Assembly: GCA_015200025.1 (NCBI GenBank)
Contig: CP054186.1
Location: forward strand, 1,550,001-1,614,000
Direction: 5' to 3'
Origin: Phycisphaeraceae bacterium
GTDB lineage: Bacteria; Planctomycetota; Phycisphaerae; Phycisphaerales; UBA1924
Length of the DNA: 64,000 nt
A model generated the notes under the pieces. It saw only the letters and a list, made by a program, of their open reading frames with translations. It made no database searches and was not told the DNA's origin. The position numbers and the translations under genes are program-made. Shown here piece by piece: positions 16,912 through 24,761 of this stretch. Each line of letters opens with the position of its first letter. The stretch's first letter is position 1.

Positions 16912-16927
16912 TGTTCCACGTGGAACA
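16912..16927. promoter_or_regulatory. parS site upstream of parB
   Basis: A second identical copy of TGTTCCACGTGGAACA sits 25 bases before the parB start and two bases after the stop of the ABC ATPase gene. Two sites 114 bases apart would nucleate ParB and may also autoregulate parB. Confidence 0.9.
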
Positions 16928-16929
16928 CG

Positions 16930-18024
16930 TCAGTCGTCGGCCAGAATGACCGGGGGAGGATACCCGAGGGTGAGCGATAAGGCACCGCTCGATGCTGACC
17001 AAACCTGTGCCGGCCCGAGAGTGATCGCCTTAATCTCGATCTGACCGACGGCGAGTGTCCAGAGGGTATGGTCGCCCAGGAACACCCGGTCGGTAATCGT
17101 GGCGGCGAATGCCTGGTCGGATTGCGGGCTGCCGGGAGCCTGGGTTCGAATGGATTCTGGTCGGATCGCGACACGGACGCGTTGATTCGGGGTCACAGGG
17201 CCTGGGCGAACGGCCTGGAATCGCCAGTCGCCGACTGCGACGGTGGCGTCGCCATCGCCAACGGTGAGGACCGTGGCGTCGAGGATGTTGGCCTCGCCGA
17301 TGAATGAAGCGGCGAAGGCGCTGCGCGGGCGCATATAGAGGGATTCGGGCGTGTCCACCTGGATCAGACGTCCGCGGTTGAAAATGGCGATCCGGTCCGC
17401 CATGCTCAACGCTTCCTTTTGGTCGTGAGTGACATACAAGCCCGTGATACCGAACGCCTTGCAGAGGCGGCGGATCTCCGATCGGAGTTCGATACGGAGC
17501 CTGGCGTCGAGATTTGAAAGCGGCTCATCCAGTAGTAGTACGTCAGGATTAACAACTACCGCACGGGCTAGGGCGACGCGTTGCTGCTGGCCGCCGGAGA
17601 GCTGGGTGGGCTTGCGGGCGGCGAGGTCGGTCATCTGGACGGAGCGGAGGGCGTCGGCGACGCGCCTGGCGGCCTCGCCGGCGGGGGTCTTGCGGACGTC
17701 GAGGCCGAAGCGGACGTTGGCCTCGACGGTCATGTGGGGCCAGAGGGCGTAGGACTGGAAGACCATGCCGGTGTTGCGGCGTTGGGCGGGGACGTCGGTG
17801 ATGTCGGCGTCGTTGAAGTAGATGCGGCCGGAGGTGGGCTGGATGAAGCCGGAGATCATGCGGAGGAGGGTGGTTTTGCCGCAGCCGGAGGGCCCGAGGA
17901 GGAAGAAGAGTTCGCCGGGCTCGACCTGGAGTGAGGCGCGGTCGACGGCGGCGAAGGGCTCGGAGGATCCGGGCTGGGGGGGGTAGATTTTGGAGACGTT
18001 GTCGATGCGGATTCGGGTGCCCAT
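16930..18024 (-). CDS. ABC transporter ATP-binding protein (PotA/FbpC/UgpC type)
   Basis: 364 residues: Walker A GPSGCGKT (near residue 45), signature LSGGQQQR (near 142), Walker B VLLLDEPLSNLDARLR and switch His in YVTHDQKEALSMADR. A C-terminal TOBE-like regulatory domain follows (VRVAIRPESI). This is the MalK/PotA/FbpC layout of importers for sugars, polyamines or iron. The permease and binding-protein genes are not adjacent, so the substrate cannot be assigned. The ATG MGTRIRID was chosen because the upstream frame is an Arg/Pro/Thr-rich shadow. Compared with the left arm, the gene shows the first G-rich top-strand sequence. Confidence 0.88.
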   Translation of the reverse strand: MGTRIRIDNVSKIYPPQPGSSEPFAAVDRASLQVEPGELFFLLGPSGCGKTTLLRMISGFIQPTSGRIYFNDADITDVPAQRRNTGMVFQSYALWPHMTVEANVRFGLDVRKTPAGEAARRVADALRSVQMTDLAARKPTQLSGGQQQRVALARAVVVNPDVLLLDEPLSNLDARLRIELRSEIRRLCKAFGITGLYVTHDQKEALSMADRIAIFNRGRLIQVDTPESLYMRPRSAFAASFIGEANILDATVLTVGDGDATVAVGDWRFQAVRPGPVTPNQRVRVAIRPESIRTQAPGSPQSDQAFAATITDRVFLGDHTLWTLAVGQIEIKAITLGPAQVWSASSGALSLTLGYPPPVILADD

Positions 18025-18127
18025 CGGGGCAGAGGATAACTCGCTCGATGGGCCGCGGGCGTGGCGCGGGTGGGGGGGTGGTGGACGTCGCGGGGTCTGA
18101 ACGGTGGTGGGGCGGTAGGATGGGGCG

Positions 18128-18517
18128 ATGAGGGACCGCGGGATGTTGTCGCGTCGGCTCGAGCGGGTGCGCGGGGTGCGCGCGGGCTCGGCGGCGGCGG
18201 GGACGCTGGCGGACGCGTTCCTGGAGATGGGCGAGGCGGTGGCGCGTCGGGCGAGGGCGTTGTCGGGGGTGGAGCGGGCGTGGTCGGTGGTGGTGCCGGC
18301 GGCGGTGGGGGGGCGGGCGGTCCTGAGGTCGTTCGACCGCGGGGTGGTGATGGCGGAGGTGGGGGACGCGCCGTCGCGGTTTGTGCTGGACCGGTGGCTG
18401 AAGGCGGGCGGCGAGGCGGCGCTGCGGGCGGCGGACACGCGGGTGAAGAAGGTGAAGGTGGTGCTGCGGGGGCGGGGCGGCGGCGATGGTGGGGCGGGGA
18501 AGGGCGGCGCGGGCTGA
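18128..18517 (+). CDS. DUF721/DciA-like protein
   Basis: 129 residues with the DUF721 pattern: an N-terminal helical lead (TLADAFLEMGEAVARRARAL), then VVVPAAVGGRAVLRSFDRGV, the core strand VVMAEVGDAPSRFVLDRWLK, and a final VKKVKVVLRG. DUF721 includes DciA, the ancestral loader of the replicative helicase DnaB, and such genes often sit near dnaA or recF. That fits the proposed origin at 15-17.6 kb. Divergence in the N-terminal half and a Gly-rich tail leave the DciA function unproven. Divergent from the ABC gene with a 103-bp gap. Confidence 0.65.
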   Translation: MRDRGMLSRRLERVRGVRAGSAAAGTLADAFLEMGEAVARRARALSGVERAWSVVVPAAVGGRAVLRSFDRGVVMAEVGDAPSRFVLDRWLKAGGEAALRAADTRVKKVKVVLRGRGGGDGGAGKGGAG

Positions 18518-18586
18518 GCATTGGTGGGGAGGTCGGGGTGGTGGTGGAGTGGTGGGGGGGCGTGACACGAGGCGAGGAGGTCAACC

Positions 18587-19810
18587 GTGATCAACACACC
18601 CATCGCGGCCCTGACCGCGAGCGACCTGGACGCGCTGGTGACGAACAAGGTCGCTGAGGGCCGGCACCTCGAGTTCAAGCGCGATCTGCCCGGCACGAGT
18701 GAGAAGGACAAGATTGAGCTCTGCGCCGACGTCCCGTCGCTCGCGAACACGGGCGGCGGGTACCTTCTCTTCGGCGTCGATGACAGCGACAGCACGGCCT
18801 CGGCGGTCCCCGGCCTGCCCGGCGTGAATATCGATCACGAGATTCGCAGGCTGGAGCAGACGCTGGGCAGCGGCATCGATCCGCCGGTGCAGGGGATCAC
18901 AACCCGGAGCATCCCGACGTCGGCCGGCGGGGATGTGATCGCGGTGCGTGTGCCCCGGAGTTGGCGGGCCCCGCACCTGGTGAAGCACAACGATTCGTTC
19001 CGGGTGTACGTGCGGGCGAGCAAGGGCAAGCAGTTGCTCGACGCGAGGGAGGTCCGGCGGGTGTTCGAGAGCGCGGGCGACGTGGTGGGGGCCATCCGGC
19101 GGTGGCGCGACGATCGGCTCGCGAAGATCCTGGCGGACGACACGCCGGTGCGATTGAAGGTGGGGGCGAAGATGGTCTTGCACATCGTTCCGTTGGAGTC
19201 GATCGATGATCCGTACCGGTTCACCGCTTCGGAGATTGCCGACAGGCGGAGGGAGTTTGGTCGGCTCGGCTTCGGTGGTAGGGGCGAACGTATCAACCTC
19301 GATGGGTATCTGACTTCGGCACCTCCGATCGCCAGTGGCCGCCTGGTCAACGGCGAAGTGGAGGGCTCTTACGGCCAGGTGTTTCGGAGCGGCCGGTTTG
19401 AGGGGGTCAGATCGGAATCTGTCACGTATGGGCACGAGGATCGCTTCATCGCGAGCCACGGCTATGAGAAGCGTGTGCTCGAGGCGACCGCGGGGTCCAT
19501 CAGGACACTCACGGGACTCGGTGTTTCGTTCCCGATTGTTGTGATGCTAAGCTTCCTTGGGTCACAAGGGGTCTCCCTTTTGATCAAGCATGATGACGAA
19601 GACTCTGACGATCAGCCGATCGATCGGGATGTGGTGGTTCTCCCCGACGTGGTGCTGGAGGAGGAGCCGACGGACCTGCCGCGGGCGTTGCGGCCGATCT
19701 TTGACGCCGTGTGGAACGCCTGCGGCCTTCCGGCATCGCAGAACTACGACGAGCAGGGGAACTGGGCGCGCGGCGAGCTGCCGGGTGTGCCGATGAGTCG
19801 TGTGGAGTGA
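18587..19810 (+). CDS. AlbA_2/Schlafen-like ATP-binding domain protein
   Basis: 407 residues. The N-terminal domain shows the AlbA_2 (Schlafen AlbA) pattern: EGRHLEFKRDLPGTSEKDKI, then ANTGGGYLLFGVDDSD and later VRVPRSWRAPHLVKHNDSFRVYVR. Such domains occur in transcription-regulator-like and defence-associated proteins, usually with a DNA-binding or nuclease partner. The C-terminal 200 residues are not recognised; a moderately hydrophobic stretch (LGVSFPIVVMLSFLGSQGVSLL) is present. GTG start with GAGGAGG upstream. It stands alone with no defence genes adjacent, so a defence role is only a possibility. Confidence 0.65.
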   Translation: MINTPIAALTASDLDALVTNKVAEGRHLEFKRDLPGTSEKDKIELCADVPSLANTGGGYLLFGVDDSDSTASAVPGLPGVNIDHEIRRLEQTLGSGIDPPVQGITTRSIPTSAGGDVIAVRVPRSWRAPHLVKHNDSFRVYVRASKGKQLLDAREVRRVFESAGDVVGAIRRWRDDRLAKILADDTPVRLKVGAKMVLHIVPLESIDDPYRFTASEIADRRREFGRLGFGGRGERINLDGYLTSAPPIASGRLVNGEVEGSYGQVFRSGRFEGVRSESVTYGHEDRFIASHGYEKRVLEATAGSIRTLTGLGVSFPIVVMLSFLGSQGVSLLIKHDDEDSDDQPIDRDVVVLPDVVLEEEPTDLPRALRPIFDAVWNACGLPASQNYDEQGNWARGELPGVPMSRVE

Positions 19811-19932
19811 GGGGTTGGCTTCGCGTGGGTGGTGGTGTGGGGTGCGTGGCGGGTCGTTCGAGGGGGGGCGGGGGCTCTCTGGGATGAGAAGATTGGAAGA
19901 GCCCCTCACCGCCCTTGCTGGCGCGAGGGCGC

Positions 19933-19974
19933 CTGTCCCCGTTCGCTGGGGCTCACGGGGAGAGGGTGGGAAAC
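19933..19974. repeat. Dispersed palindromic repeat, copy 1
   Basis: A degenerate copy: TGTCCCCGTTCGCTGGGGCT followed by CACGGGGAGAGG. The arms CCCCG and CGGGG can pair. The preceding segment (GCCCCTCACC...GCGAGGGCGCC) also matches copy 2 in part. Confidence 0.6.
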
Positions 19975-20053
19975 CGGAAGCGGAAGCCGGGAGTTGGAAG
20001 CAGAAGGCAGGAGTACGAGGAGCCCCTCACCCCGGCACGCGGGGCGTGCCGGA

Positions 20054-20087
20054 CCTCTCCCCGTTCGCTGGCGCTTACGGGGAGAGG
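20054..20087. repeat. Dispersed palindromic repeat, copy 2
   Basis: CCTCTCCCCG and CGGGGAGAGG are perfect 10-base arms around GTTCGCTGGCGCTTA with slight overlap. This looks like a short interspersed palindromic element of the REP type, 120 bases from copy 1. Confidence 0.7.
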
Positions 20088-20140
20088 GGTGGACGCGGAC
20101 GAGTGGTGGGAATGGCCTGGATAATGGGGGGAAGGGGAGT

Positions 20141-20153
20141 GGGGGGGGGGGGG
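20141..20153. repeat. Homopolymer tract of 13 G
   Basis: A pure run of 13 G lies 82 bases upstream of the spoVR start. A GATAAT hexamer lies just before it, without a matching -35 box. Potentially unstable in length. Confidence 0.75.
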
Positions 20154-20234
20154 TGAAGGTGGGGTGGATAGGCCAACCGGAGGGGGGGTGGGGACGTACA
20201 GAGGGTGGGGTGGAATGCCGATAACGGGGGACGC

Positions 20235-21764
20235 ATGCGAGCGACGCCGAACACGGATCTGACCCCCGAGCTGCTGGAGCACATGCAGCGGATCAAGGCG
20301 AAGGCCCGGGAATACGGTCTGGATTTCTTCGAGGTGGTGTTCGAGCGGTTGGGCTTTGACACGATGAACCAGATCGCGGCGTACGGGGGCTTCCCGACGC
20401 GGTACCCGCACTGGCGGTGGGGGATGGAGTACGAGAAGCTGCGGAAGCGCGACGCGTACGGGCTGGGGCGGATCTACGAGATGGTGATCAACAACGACCC
20501 GGTGTACGCGTACCTGCAGGAGAGCAACAGCGTCACGGACCAGAAGCTGGTGATGGCGCACGTGTACGGGCACGCGGACTTTTTCAAGAACAACCTGTGG
20601 TTCGGGGCGACGAACCGGAAGATGATGGACGAGATGGCGAACCACGCGACGCGGGTTCGCCGGCACATCGAGCGTCAGGGGCAGGACGCGGTGGAGCGGT
20701 TCATCGATTCGTGCCTGTCGATCGAGCACCTGATCGACCCGCACTCGATGCTGATGTCGCGTGAGGGTCGGGACGCGGGGGCGGAGGGGGCGTTCGAGCC
20801 CGAGCGGCTGCCGGCGAAGGCGTACATGGACCCATTCATCAATCCTTCGGCGGAGATCGAGCGTCAGCGGCGGGCGCACGAGGCGAGGCGTCGGGAGGGC
20901 CGGGGGCGGGTGCCGGCGAGGCCGACGCGGGACGTGCTGCTGTTCCTGATGCGTCACGCGCCGCTGGAGGAGTGGCAGCAGGACGTGCTGGGGATCATCC
21001 GGGACGAGGCGTACTACTTCGCGCCGCAGGCGATGACGAAGGTGATGAACGAGGGGTGGGCGACGTACTGGCACAGCCTGCTGATGACGTCGCACTTCGT
21101 GGAGTCGAGCGAGATCGTGCATTACGCGGACCAGCACTCGGGGGTGGTGCACATGCCGGCGGGGGGGTTCAACCCGTACAAGATCGGTGTGGAGCTGTTC
21201 AAGGACATCGAGCGTCGGTGGAACGCGGGGCGTCACGGGGCGGCGTGGGAGTCGCTCGAGGGGATCGGGGCGAAGGGGGCGTACGACGACCGGAGCATGA
21301 AGGGGCGCGAGAAGATCTTCGAGGTCCGGCGGGTGTACAACGACGTGAGCTTCATCGACGAGTTCCTGACGGAAGAGTTCTGCGATCGGCACCGGATGTT
21401 CGAGCAGAAGCGGGACGCGTCGACGGGCGAGGCGCGGGTGGTGTCGCGGGATTTCCGGAAGGTGAAGGGGACGCTGCTGCACTACCTGACGAACATGGGG
21501 CAGCCGTTCGTGTACGTGGTGGACGCGAACTATCTCAACCGCGGGGAGTTGTACCTGGCGCACCAGTGGACGGGGCTGGAGGTGGAGGCGGGGAAGGCGG
21601 CGGAGGTGCTGGGGCATCTGCGGGTGCTGTGGGGGAGGCCGGTGCATCTGCAGGTGAGGGTGAACGACGAGACGGTGCTGCTGTCGCAGGGGGAGGTGGG
21701 GGAGAAGCCCAGGCGGGAACGGATCAACGCGGAGACGCCCAAGCCCGCGCACCAGGTGGAGTAG
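20235..21764 (+). CDS. spoVR: SpoVR family protein
   Basis: 509 residues matching SpoVR over the whole length: LTPELLEHMQRIKAKAREYGLD, GGFPTRYPHWRWGMEYEKL, the conserved VYGHADFFKNNLWF, EWQQDVLGIIRDEAYYFAPQ, MNEGWATYWHSLLM and NPYKIGVELFKDIERRW. SpoVR (YcgB in E. coli) has no settled biochemical role. It is usually encoded with the kinase PrkA and a YeaH/YhbH von Willebrand protein, but neither is here. The ATG preceded by GGGGGACGC was chosen because it starts the conserved block. Confidence 0.92.
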   Translation: MRATPNTDLTPELLEHMQRIKAKAREYGLDFFEVVFERLGFDTMNQIAAYGGFPTRYPHWRWGMEYEKLRKRDAYGLGRIYEMVINNDPVYAYLQESNSVTDQKLVMAHVYGHADFFKNNLWFGATNRKMMDEMANHATRVRRHIERQGQDAVERFIDSCLSIEHLIDPHSMLMSREGRDAGAEGAFEPERLPAKAYMDPFINPSAEIERQRRAHEARRREGRGRVPARPTRDVLLFLMRHAPLEEWQQDVLGIIRDEAYYFAPQAMTKVMNEGWATYWHSLLMTSHFVESSEIVHYADQHSGVVHMPAGGFNPYKIGVELFKDIERRWNAGRHGAAWESLEGIGAKGAYDDRSMKGREKIFEVRRVYNDVSFIDEFLTEEFCDRHRMFEQKRDASTGEARVVSRDFRKVKGTLLHYLTNMGQPFVYVVDANYLNRGELYLAHQWTGLEVEAGKAAEVLGHLRVLWGRPVHLQVRVNDETVLLSQGEVGEKPRRERINAETPKPAHQVE

Positions 21765-21863
21765 GGATGGCGGGGTCGGGGCGGCGGGGTCAGGCGTCGG
21801 GTTGGCGGTCGTGGTGGCGGCGTGCGGGGTTGTGCGGCGCGGGCGGCGGGGTAGGATGATCGG

Positions 21864-22751
21864 ATGGGCCGACGCGGGTTTACGTTGATCGAGTTGCTGG
21901 TGGTGATCGCGTTGATCGCGGTGTTGATCGGCCTCTTGCTGCCGGCGTTGGGGTCGGCGCGGGCGGCGGGGCGGACGGCGGCGTGCCTGTCGAACCAACG
22001 GCAGCTGTCGCTGGGGTGGGCGATGTACGCGGACGCGAACCGGGACGTGATCGTGCCGCACCGGGCGCCGAACCTGCCCGGGGGCGCGGGGAACCCGGCG
22101 AACTGGTACGAGGTTGGGAACGGGATGAAGTTCCGGCCGACGTGGATCGCGCGGATGGGGGCGTACGTGGGGGTGTACCCGTTCGCGACGCCGAGCACGG
22201 AAGACGGGCGTCAGGATTACGAGAGCAAGGTGTTCGTGTGCCCGGAGGCGTCGGAGCGTGCGGACGAGCGGAACGCGGCGTACGGGTACAACTACCAGTT
22301 CCTGGGGAACTCGCGCGAGGTGGGCGGGCGGGCGATCCACTACCCGGTGAAGCGGTCGACGATTCTGCGGTTCGAGCGGACGGTGATCTCGATGGACTCG
22401 ATGGGGACGGCGGCGTCGTTTGTGCCGGAGGAGCGGCTGCCGTATGAGAACGACGGGCGGACGGAGCGGGCGGTGGGGAACGAGGGGTTCGTGATCGACC
22501 CGCCGAGGCTGAACCCGTCGGGGGATATCGCGACGGACGGGCGGCGGAGCGGGCCGGAGGCGAGGCACCGGGGGCGTGTGGTGTCGCTGTTCGCGGACGG
22601 GCACGCGGGGGTGTTCACGCCTGAGGGGCTTGGGTTCCGGCTGAGGGGGGACCTGGCGTACGAGTTTTTCGGGAGACCCGACGGCGGTCCGACGAACGAG
22701 TTTTTCAGCGGGAGTGGGCTGGACGAGGACCCGCCGGCGTTGCCGGGGTGA
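21864..22751 (+). CDS. Prepilin-like protein (DUF1559-type)
   Basis: 295 residues. The N-terminus is a type IV prepilin-like signal: [20 protein letters not shown], with cleavage expected after Gly5 and Glu at mature position 5, then [20 protein letters not shown]. The body has features of the large planctomycete family of pseudopilin-like proteins: [33 protein letters not shown] and [17 protein letters not shown]. These are thought to be exported through a type II-like pathway and sit at the membrane; individual roles are unknown. No secretion machinery gene lies nearby. Confidence 0.85.
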   Translation: MGRRGFTLIELLVVIALIAVLIGLLLPALGSARAAGRTAACLSNQRQLSLGWAMYADANRDVIVPHRAPNLPGGAGNPANWYEVGNGMKFRPTWIARMGAYVGVYPFATPSTEDGRQDYESKVFVCPEASERADERNAAYGYNYQFLGNSREVGGRAIHYPVKRSTILRFERTVISMDSMGTAASFVPEERLPYENDGRTERAVGNEGFVIDPPRLNPSGDIATDGRRSGPEARHRGRVVSLFADGHAGVFTPEGLGFRLRGDLAYEFFGRPDGGPTNEFFSGSGLDEDPPALPG

Positions 22752-22780
22752 GGGTGGGGCGTGCGGGCTAATCTGGTGGG

Positions 22781-23761
22781 ATGGCGACGGTTTTCCTGAA
22801 CGGTCGGTTCGTGGATCGGGCGTCGGCGGTGGTGTCGGCGTTCGACGCGGGGTATCAGCACGGGGTGGGGCTGTTCGAGACGATGACGGCGGTGGCGAGG
22901 CGGAGCGGGGAATCGCCGGAGGTGGTGGGTTTGTGGGAGCACCTGGAGCGCCTCAAGGGGAGTGCGCTGTCGCTCGGGTTGGCGTCGACGCTGCGGACGG
23001 CGGCGCTGGGGGAGGCGGTCGGCCGGGTCGTCGCGCGTGCGGCGGAGGAGCACCGGGACACGGAACGGTTCCGGGTGAGGCTGACGATCAGCGGCGGGGA
23101 CTTGAACCTGCTGGACCGCGGGGGCGGGGGTGGTGTGGGGCATGAGCCGACGCTGGTGATCGTGGCGCAGCCGGCGACGGTGTACCCGGCGGAGATGTAC
23201 GTGCGAGGGGCGCGGGTGGTGATCGCGGACGTGCGGGTGAACCCGCTGGATCCGATGGCGGGGCACAAGACGCTGAACTACTGGGGGCGGTTGCGTGAGC
23301 TGCAGTCGGCGGCGTCGAAGGGGGCGGGGGAGGCGTTGGTGTTCCAGGTGACGAATCACGTATCGGGCGGGGCGGTGAGCAACGTGTTCGTGGTGAAGGG
23401 CGGGGTGGTGAGGACGCCGATTGCGCGCGGGGAGGAGGCGGAGGTGGCGGGGTCGGTGGGGGCGGAGGTGGCGGGTGGTGAGGGGTCGGGCCGCGGGGCG
23501 GCGGTGATGCCGAGCCCGGTGTTGCCCGGGGTGACGAGGCGGTGGGTGATGGAGTCGGCGGGGTCGATGGGGCTTGAGGTGGAACGGCGGATGCTGACGA
23601 TCGATGACGTGCTGTCGTCGGACGAGGTCTTCTTGACGAACTCGAGTTGGGGCGTGATGCCGGTGGTGGGTGTGGAACGGCACGAGGTCGGCGGCGGGGC
23701 GGTAGGGCCCGTGGCGGCCGACCTCGTGTCGAGGTGGGGTCGTGTGATGTCCGGCGAGTGA
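22781..23761 (+). CDS. Class IV aminotransferase (BCAT/aminodeoxychorismate lyase-like)
   Basis: 326 residues with the fold-type IV PLP pattern: FDAGYQHGVGLFETM near the N-terminus, the PLP lysine in GHKTLNYWGRL (about residue 163) and the cofactor-binding VSGGAVSNVFVVKGGVVRTP. It could act in branched-chain amino acid transamination or as 4-amino-4-deoxychorismate lyase; sequence alone does not decide. A Gly/Ala/Glu-rich insertion (about residues 212-240) interrupts the usual TP...ILxGVTR segment, which resumes as PVLPGVTRRWV. It ends two bases before the stop of a convergent gene. Confidence 0.82.
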   Translation: MATVFLNGRFVDRASAVVSAFDAGYQHGVGLFETMTAVARRSGESPEVVGLWEHLERLKGSALSLGLASTLRTAALGEAVGRVVARAAEEHRDTERFRVRLTISGGDLNLLDRGGGGGVGHEPTLVIVAQPATVYPAEMYVRGARVVIADVRVNPLDPMAGHKTLNYWGRLRELQSAASKGAGEALVFQVTNHVSGGAVSNVFVVKGGVVRTPIARGEEAEVAGSVGAEVAGGEGSGRGAAVMPSPVLPGVTRRWVMESAGSMGLEVERRMLTIDDVLSSDEVFLTNSSWGVMPVVGVERHEVGGGAVGPVAADLVSRWGRVMSGE

Positions 23762-23762
23762 A

Positions 23763-24470
23763 TCAGGCCCTGCGACGGCGGGCGAGGACGAGGCACCCGG
23801 CGAGGGCGAGGGCGCCCGAGGCGGGGGCGGGGACGTTGAAGCCGGCGAGGATCTGGTCCTGGGCGGTCCGGCTGGAGAGGCCGGTGAGATGGACGGAGTG
23901 TTCGGTGTTGGAGCCGACGGCGGCGAAGAGGGCGAGGGCGTGGTTCCGGATGGTGGCGTCGAGGGCGCCGCCGTCCTTCTTGAAGGCCTTGAAGGAGCCG
24001 GCGGTCAGGCTGAGGCTGGCGGCGGATCCGTCGTAGTCGGAGACGATCTCCCAGAGGGCGATCTGGAAGGCGGCGGCGCGCTTGTTGTCGGCGTCGGATT
24101 CGAGGGCGAGGGCGGAGCCGGCGGTGTAGAGGTCGTAGATGGCGGCGGCCTTGAGGGCGCCCATGGGGCTCGAGGCGGGGATAAGGGCGACGGCGACGGT
24201 CTCGTAGGTTTTCGTGGAGGACGAGACGTACTGGGCGAGGTCGGAGCAGAAGGTGAGGTGGTCGCCGTTGAGGGCGGCGGCGTCGCCGGTGCCGTTGGAG
24301 AGGCGGTGGCGGAGCTGGCCCGCGAAGAGGTTCTGGGTGTGGCCGTTGAACTCGACGCGGAGTTCCTGGCCCCGGCCGGTGCCGAGGTAGCGGACGTCGA
24401 CGAAGTCGGCGTTGGCCTGAGCGGCGAAGCCTGCGGCGGCGGCGGTGGCGATGAGGGCGGTGCGGACCAT
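23763..24470 (-). CDS. Secreted protein with PEP-CTERM-like tail
   Basis: 235 residues: signal peptide (VRTALIATAAAAGFAAQANA), a body with FNGHTQNLFAGQLRH, FCSDLAQYVSSSTKTYE and AAFQIALWEIVSDYD, and a C-terminal sorting signal (FNVPAPASGALALAGCLVLARRRRA) of the PEP-CTERM type: Pro motif, hydrophobic helix, Arg cluster. The body, with 'aafQlAlWEi.yD', resembles exported proteins that carry Thioester/Cys-type linkages in related tails, but the family is not certain. An exosortase-like enzyme would process it; none is in the window. AAGGAGG precedes the ATG. Confidence 0.82.
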   Translation of the reverse strand: MVRTALIATAAAAGFAAQANADFVDVRYLGTGRGQELRVEFNGHTQNLFAGQLRHRLSNGTGDAAALNGDHLTFCSDLAQYVSSSTKTYETVAVALIPASSPMGALKAAAIYDLYTAGSALALESDADNKRAAAFQIALWEIVSDYDGSAASLSLTAGSFKAFKKDGGALDATIRNHALALFAAVGSNTEHSVHLTGLSSRTAQDQILAGFNVPAPASGALALAGCLVLARRRRA

Positions 24471-24761
24471 TCTCAACCTCCTTGTCGTGGGGCGCTGGCC
24501 CCTTTCGGATCTGGGCCCCCGCGTCCTGTGCGGGGGGCACCACGAACATGCCATGCGGCGTGGTGAGAGGCCACGGGCGGGCGTGCGGAGGAAGGGAAAG
24601 GGGCTGTCGGGTGCGGGTGGGTTGGGGTGCGCGGGCGGGGAGGGGCAGAATTGGGACGTTGGGCGGGGCGGCCCGGGGGGATGAGGGCCGGATAAAGTGG
24701 GCGGAGAGCGGCGGATGTCGGCGGGGGGGTGGGTGGCGGTGGGGGGGGGGAGAAGGGCACG

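Larger units (their letters stand above)
15244..17600. other. Strand-skew switch: probable replication-origin region
   Basis: Left of this interval the top strand is C-rich whatever the gene direction (positions 1-60: 32 C, 14 G). To the right it is G-rich, again on genes of both directions (23401-23460: 37 G, 10 C). Genes left of it mostly run leftward and those right of it mostly rightward. parB and two parS sites lie inside, and a DciA-like gene follows. C-to-G change along the top strand is the usual sign of an origin. No dnaA gene or clear DnaA-box cluster is visible. Confidence 0.5.
19811..20234. other. Repeat-bearing 424-bp intergenic region
   Basis: No gene is visible. It carries two related copies of a segment beginning GCCCCTCACC and containing an inverted repeat that reads like TCTCCCCGTTCGCTGGCGCT followed by TACGGGGAGAGG, plus a run of 13 G (20141-20153) about 80 bases before spoVR. 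Confidence 0.7.
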
